A stretch of DNA of 7,678 nt from Bacillota bacterium (GTDB taxonomy: Bacteria; Bacillota; Clostridia; Acetivibrionales; DSM-1351). The notes beneath the pieces are model-generated. The model did no database searches and was not told where the DNA came from. It saw only the letters and a list, made by a program, of their open reading frames with translations. Positions within the stretch are counted from its first letter, which is position 1; the number at the start of each line of letters is the position of its first letter. The translations under genes and the position numbers were made by a program. Where the stretch lies: NCBI GenBank assembly GCA_023415305.1, contig JAEZKZ010000009.1:1-7678 (forward strand), in the 5' to 3' direction. Below are positions 5,768 to 7,678 of the stretch, one piece after another.

Positions 5768-6832
5768 GTGGAGAAAATATCGGTAGTAATACCCGTCTAC
5801 AATTCACAAAAGTATTTGGAAAAGTGTCTTGGGAGTGTAGTAAATCAAACTTACAACAATTTTGAAGTTATACTTATTGACGATGGATCAACAGATTCCT
5901 CGTTTGAGTTCTGTCAATCGATTATTAATGCCAATCATAATAAGAACATAAAGTTAATTCACCAGCAGAACGGAGGAGTGTCAAGTGCCAGAAATGCCGG
6001 CATTGATAATTCCACCGGAGAATATATTGTATTTATTGACTCAGATGATGAAGTTGATTCAGACATGCTGGAATATCTTTACTCTTTAATAAATAGCAAT
6101 AGCGAATGTGATTTAGGTGTTTGTGGTTATTATAAGGATAGGCCTTCCTTAAATGACAGTATTACTGCTAAAACGAAATCAACCAATATGTCGGGTTCTC
6201 CTTCAATATATCCTTCCTCTGAACAAGCAATTTTATATTTATCCCGCTTGAACGCTGCGAAAGCCGTTGCGGGTATTAAGCATGCTCTAAGCGGATTTCT
6301 ATGGAATAAAATATTTAAAAAATCTATTATAGTTAAAAATAATATACGATTTAATGAGAAGTATCATGTTTGTGAAGATGTTTTATTCTGTCATAAGTAC
6401 ATAAATAATTGTAGACTTATAGCTTATTCAAGGACTCCCAAATACCATTACTTTACCAGAGAAAACAGTGCTGTAAGAACTCTTTCCGAGAAGAGATTAT
6501 CAGTTATTGATGCATATAATGAGATCATTGAGTTTTTGAAAATATATAATGATAATGAATTAAATTGTAAACTCCAAAGTAATTATGTATTGCATAATGT
6601 ACAGCTAATAAAAATTATTTTGCTTAATAAGGATATCAAGTGGAGAAATCAATGCCGAAAAGCCTATTCTAGTTTGAAATACGCGATTAAATACTTTTTA
6701 AGGGACTCCCATGTTTCTTCAAAGTATAAGGCCTATGCCATAATTTTATACCTCTTATTTCCTTTGATAGAGAGAATTGTTTTTATGAACCTTATTAATA
6801 CCAGTAAAGCAGTATCGCAAAGAAATTTATAG
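5768..6832 (+). CDS. GT2-family glycosyltransferase
   Basis: The GTG start at 5768 has AGGGGTG at 5753-5759. The ATG at 5761 is in another frame that closes quickly, and the protein from the GTG begins MEKISVVIPVYNS, as typical for GT2 enzymes. The 354-aa product has a GT-A domain in the first ~220 residues: VVIPVYN (6-12), the nucleotide-binding stretch ILIDDGSTD (35-43), GGVSSARNAG (69-78), the metal-binding DSDD (91-94), and the likely catalytic ED pair (203-204) in CEDVLFC. LWNKIFKKS (179-186 region) is also common in this subfamily. The C-terminal ~130 residues are Lys/Tyr/Ile-rich and end with a hydrophobic stretch (~323-340) that may dock on the membrane. It should add a sugar from a nucleotide donor to a growing lipid-linked glycan, consistent with the sugar transferase upstream; donor and acceptor are unknown. 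It is the last gene before a clear terminator. Confidence 0.9.
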   Translation: MEKISVVIPVYNSQKYLEKCLGSVVNQTYNNFEVILIDDGSTDSSFEFCQSIINANHNKNIKLIHQQNGGVSSARNAGIDNSTGEYIVFIDSDDEVDSDMLEYLYSLINSNSECDLGVCGYYKDRPSLNDSITAKTKSTNMSGSPSIYPSSEQAILYLSRLNAAKAVAGIKHALSGFLWNKIFKKSIIVKNNIRFNEKYHVCEDVLFCHKYINNCRLIAYSRTPKYHYFTRENSAVRTLSEKRLSVIDAYNEIIEFLKIYNDNELNCKLQSNYVLHNVQLIKIILLNKDIKWRNQCRKAYSSLKYAIKYFLRDSHVSSKYKAYAIILYLLFPLIERIVFMNLINTSKAVSQRNL

Positions 6833-6878
6833 AGACCAGCAAGAAGAAAGAAAGCTTCAAATAAGTTTCAAACTACAG

Positions 6879-6908
6879 AACATATGATTACTGGTCATAT
6901 GTTTTTTT
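6879..6908 (+). terminator. Intrinsic terminator ending the glycosyltransferase transcript
   Basis: AACATATGA (6879-6887) pairs perfectly with TCATATGTT (6895-6903) across a 7-nt loop, and T residues run through 6908. It lies 46 nt after the glycosyltransferase stop. The stem is AT-rich and thus modest in strength, but position and T-run are right for a factor-independent terminator. Confidence 0.8.
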
Positions 6909-6974
6909 ATGCTCTTTTTCAAATAGTGATTATATTATCTGTTTTTAGTAAACTGCTTTATGACTTTAATTTGA

Positions 6975-7205
6975 GCAGAACTGGCTCATACTATTAAAAA
7001 GATTGTCGGCTATGATTGGACTATGGGTATCAAACCAAATTATCCTTCAGCAAAATACAGCTACATTATTCCGGGGAAAGGGCCTGAAACATATTCTGTC
7101 TATCCGGTACGTAATTCATTTTAAAAGCCATAGGATGAGAAAGTCCAAGAGCCATAGGAAGAGAAAGCCCAAGAGTATATTGAAAGTTCCACTTTTAAAA
7201 GCTAG
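6975..7205 (+). pseudogene. Possible decayed C-terminal gene remnant with in-frame stops
   Basis: One frame opens just after a TGA (6972-6974) and reads 49 codons that look protein-like: AELAHTIKKIVGYDW at the start, then a Pro/Tyr-rich stretch ending YPVRNSF before TAA 7122-7124. The same frame continues past further TAG stops (7131, 7155) with codons for an acidic/Lys/Gln-rich tail (DEKVQEP, EEKAQEYIESS) to TAG 7203-7205. There is no start codon or ribosome site at its head. This could be the tail of a broken gene whose 5' part was lost. Chance cannot be excluded, and I do not recognise the family. Confidence 0.3.
7126..7173. repeat. 24-nt imperfect tandem repeat, two copies
   Basis: Copies at 7126-7149 and 7150-7173 agree at 22 of 24 positions (T/A and T/C changes). 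The unit is a multiple of three, so the duplication would keep a reading frame; in the remnant frame both copies carry a TAG at the same place. Confidence 0.85.
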
Positions 7206-7243
7206 AATAAAAAGTTAAAATAAAGAGTAAAAGAAAGCTAAGT

Positions 7244-7277
7244 GAAAGCAAAAGCTAAATGAAAGCAAAAGCTAAAT
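7244..7277. repeat. 17-nt perfect tandem repeat, two copies
   Basis: GAAAGCAAAAGCTAAAT occurs at 7244-7260 and again, identical, at 7261-7277. A related shorter piece, GAAAGCTAAGT, precedes it at 7233-7243. This is probably replication slippage in A-rich sequence; no protein-binding role is evident. Confidence 0.85.
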
Positions 7278-7320
7278 GAATACATTAAATAAATACAAAA
7301 GTAAAAAGGGTAATGGATTA

Positions 7321-7678
7321 ATGACTAAAAATTTAGATGCTAAAAATATTAGTAGAAATACAGTGAAAGTCATATCCTGGGCAGCAGCTGCCTTATGGAT
7401 GCTCCTTATCTTCAGACTATCCTCGCAGGTTGCTGATACTTCAAATGGGCTTAGTCTGGGCATAACAGAGTGGGTAAACAGAATACTTGCAAATTTAACA
7501 CAAATTGAAATGGATACATTAAACCATATTGTCCGGAAATCGGCACATTTTACAGCATACCTGATACTTGCGGTTTTGTGCCTGAATGCTCTACGTGTCA
7601 GCGGTGTTTTAGGCCGGAAGCGTTATATTTCAGCAATTTCAATTTGTTTTCTTTATTCGATCAGCGATGAGATACATC
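7321..7678 (+). CDS. VanZ-family membrane protein, second copy (3' end cut by window)
   Basis: ATG 7321 has AAAGGG at 7305-7310, and the frame is open to the window edge, giving 119 complete codons. VanZ landmarks are clear: a first membrane span (~17-31) ending in RLSSQ (32-36), HIVRKSAHFTAYLILA (69-84) with R72, K73 and H76, another span (~103-114), and the DEIH motif (116-119) exactly at the edge. The GR and D-x-G blocks that should follow lie outside the window. It has a longer hydrophilic N-terminus than the gene at 5189 and differs from it over most of its length, so it is an old paralogue or a separately acquired relative rather than a recent duplicate. It lies beyond the terminator and so starts a new transcription unit. 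Confidence 0.87.
   Translation, partial: MTKNLDAKNISRNTVKVISWAAAALWMLLIFRLSSQVADTSNGLSLGITEWVNRILANLTQIEMDTLNHIVRKSAHFTAYLILAVLCLNALRVSGVLGRKRYISAISICFLYSISDEIH

Larger units (their letters stand above)
6909..7320 (+). other. 412-bp stretch without a convincing intact gene
   Basis: Between the terminator and the second VanZ-family gene there is no open frame with a proper start, ribosome site and protein-like composition. A 71-codon frame at 7003-7218 lacks a Shine-Dalgarno site, is read through the 24-nt repeat, and gives a Lys/Arg/Ser-rich product of no recognisable kind. The stretch does hold a possible gene remnant (6975-7205), a 24-nt tandem duplication (7126-7173) and a 17-nt tandem duplication (7244-7277). 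The final 100 nt are very A-rich. A promoter for the downstream gene is expected here, but I see no clear -35/-10 pair. Confidence 0.6.

Noticed and set aside
7003..7218. 71-codon + strand open frame
   Set aside because: It has no Shine-Dalgarno site and a basic, repeat-derived composition (MRKSKSHRKRKPKS), and it overlaps a more protein-like frame; treated as a chance ORF.
7126..7277. CRISPR-like array
   Set aside because: The repeats are only two copies each, directly adjacent without spacers, and unrelated to one another.

Overview
The window is AT-rich. Every supportable gene lies on the + strand, closely spaced, with Shine-Dalgarno sites close to AGGAGGTGATT. Gene content (HPr-kinase-like protein, SipW/ER-type S26 peptidase, CpsB/YwqE-type PHP phosphatase, VanZ-family membrane proteins) points to a low-GC Firmicute, most likely a clostridium of the Ruminiclostridium/Clostridium type. 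The organism assignment is inference; no marker gene fixes it.

Left part (1-3604), a probable peptide natural-product (RiPP-like) cassette. The last 41 codons of an unidentified upstream gene are followed by two tiny paralogous genes of 47 and 42 aa. Their first 20 residues are conserved, while their C-terminal halves have diverged and each carries two cysteines. This leader/core layout is typical of ribosomal peptide precursors. After the second precursor there is a perfect 18-bp hairpin, then an HPr-kinase-like protein, a Ser/His-type S26 peptidase and a fused TMD-NBD ABC exporter. These three are translationally overlapped (13 and 43 nt). The suggested logic is precursor synthesis, modification by the kinase and perhaps by upstream enzymes outside the window, leader removal by the S26 protease, and export by the ABC protein, which has no peptidase domain of its own. 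The kinase plus exporter recall paeninodin-type lasso clusters, but no lasso cyclase genes are visible and the cores do not fit a lasso ring.

Middle part (3666-6832), surface polysaccharide genes. A CpsB-like PHP phosphatase overlaps by 4 nt a polyprenyl-phosphate hexose-1-phosphate transferase, the enzyme that starts lipid-linked glycan synthesis. A VanZ-family membrane protein and a GT2 glycosyltransferase (GTG start) follow. An intrinsic terminator at 6879-6908 closes the run.

Right part (6909-7678). About 410 bp contain no convincing intact gene. They hold a possible gene remnant with in-frame stops, a 24-nt imperfect tandem repeat and a 17-nt perfect tandem repeat. A second, divergent VanZ-family gene then starts at 7321 and runs off the end of the window. 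The most interesting element is the two-precursor/kinase/S26-peptidase/exporter cassette and its position beside glycan-assembly genes.
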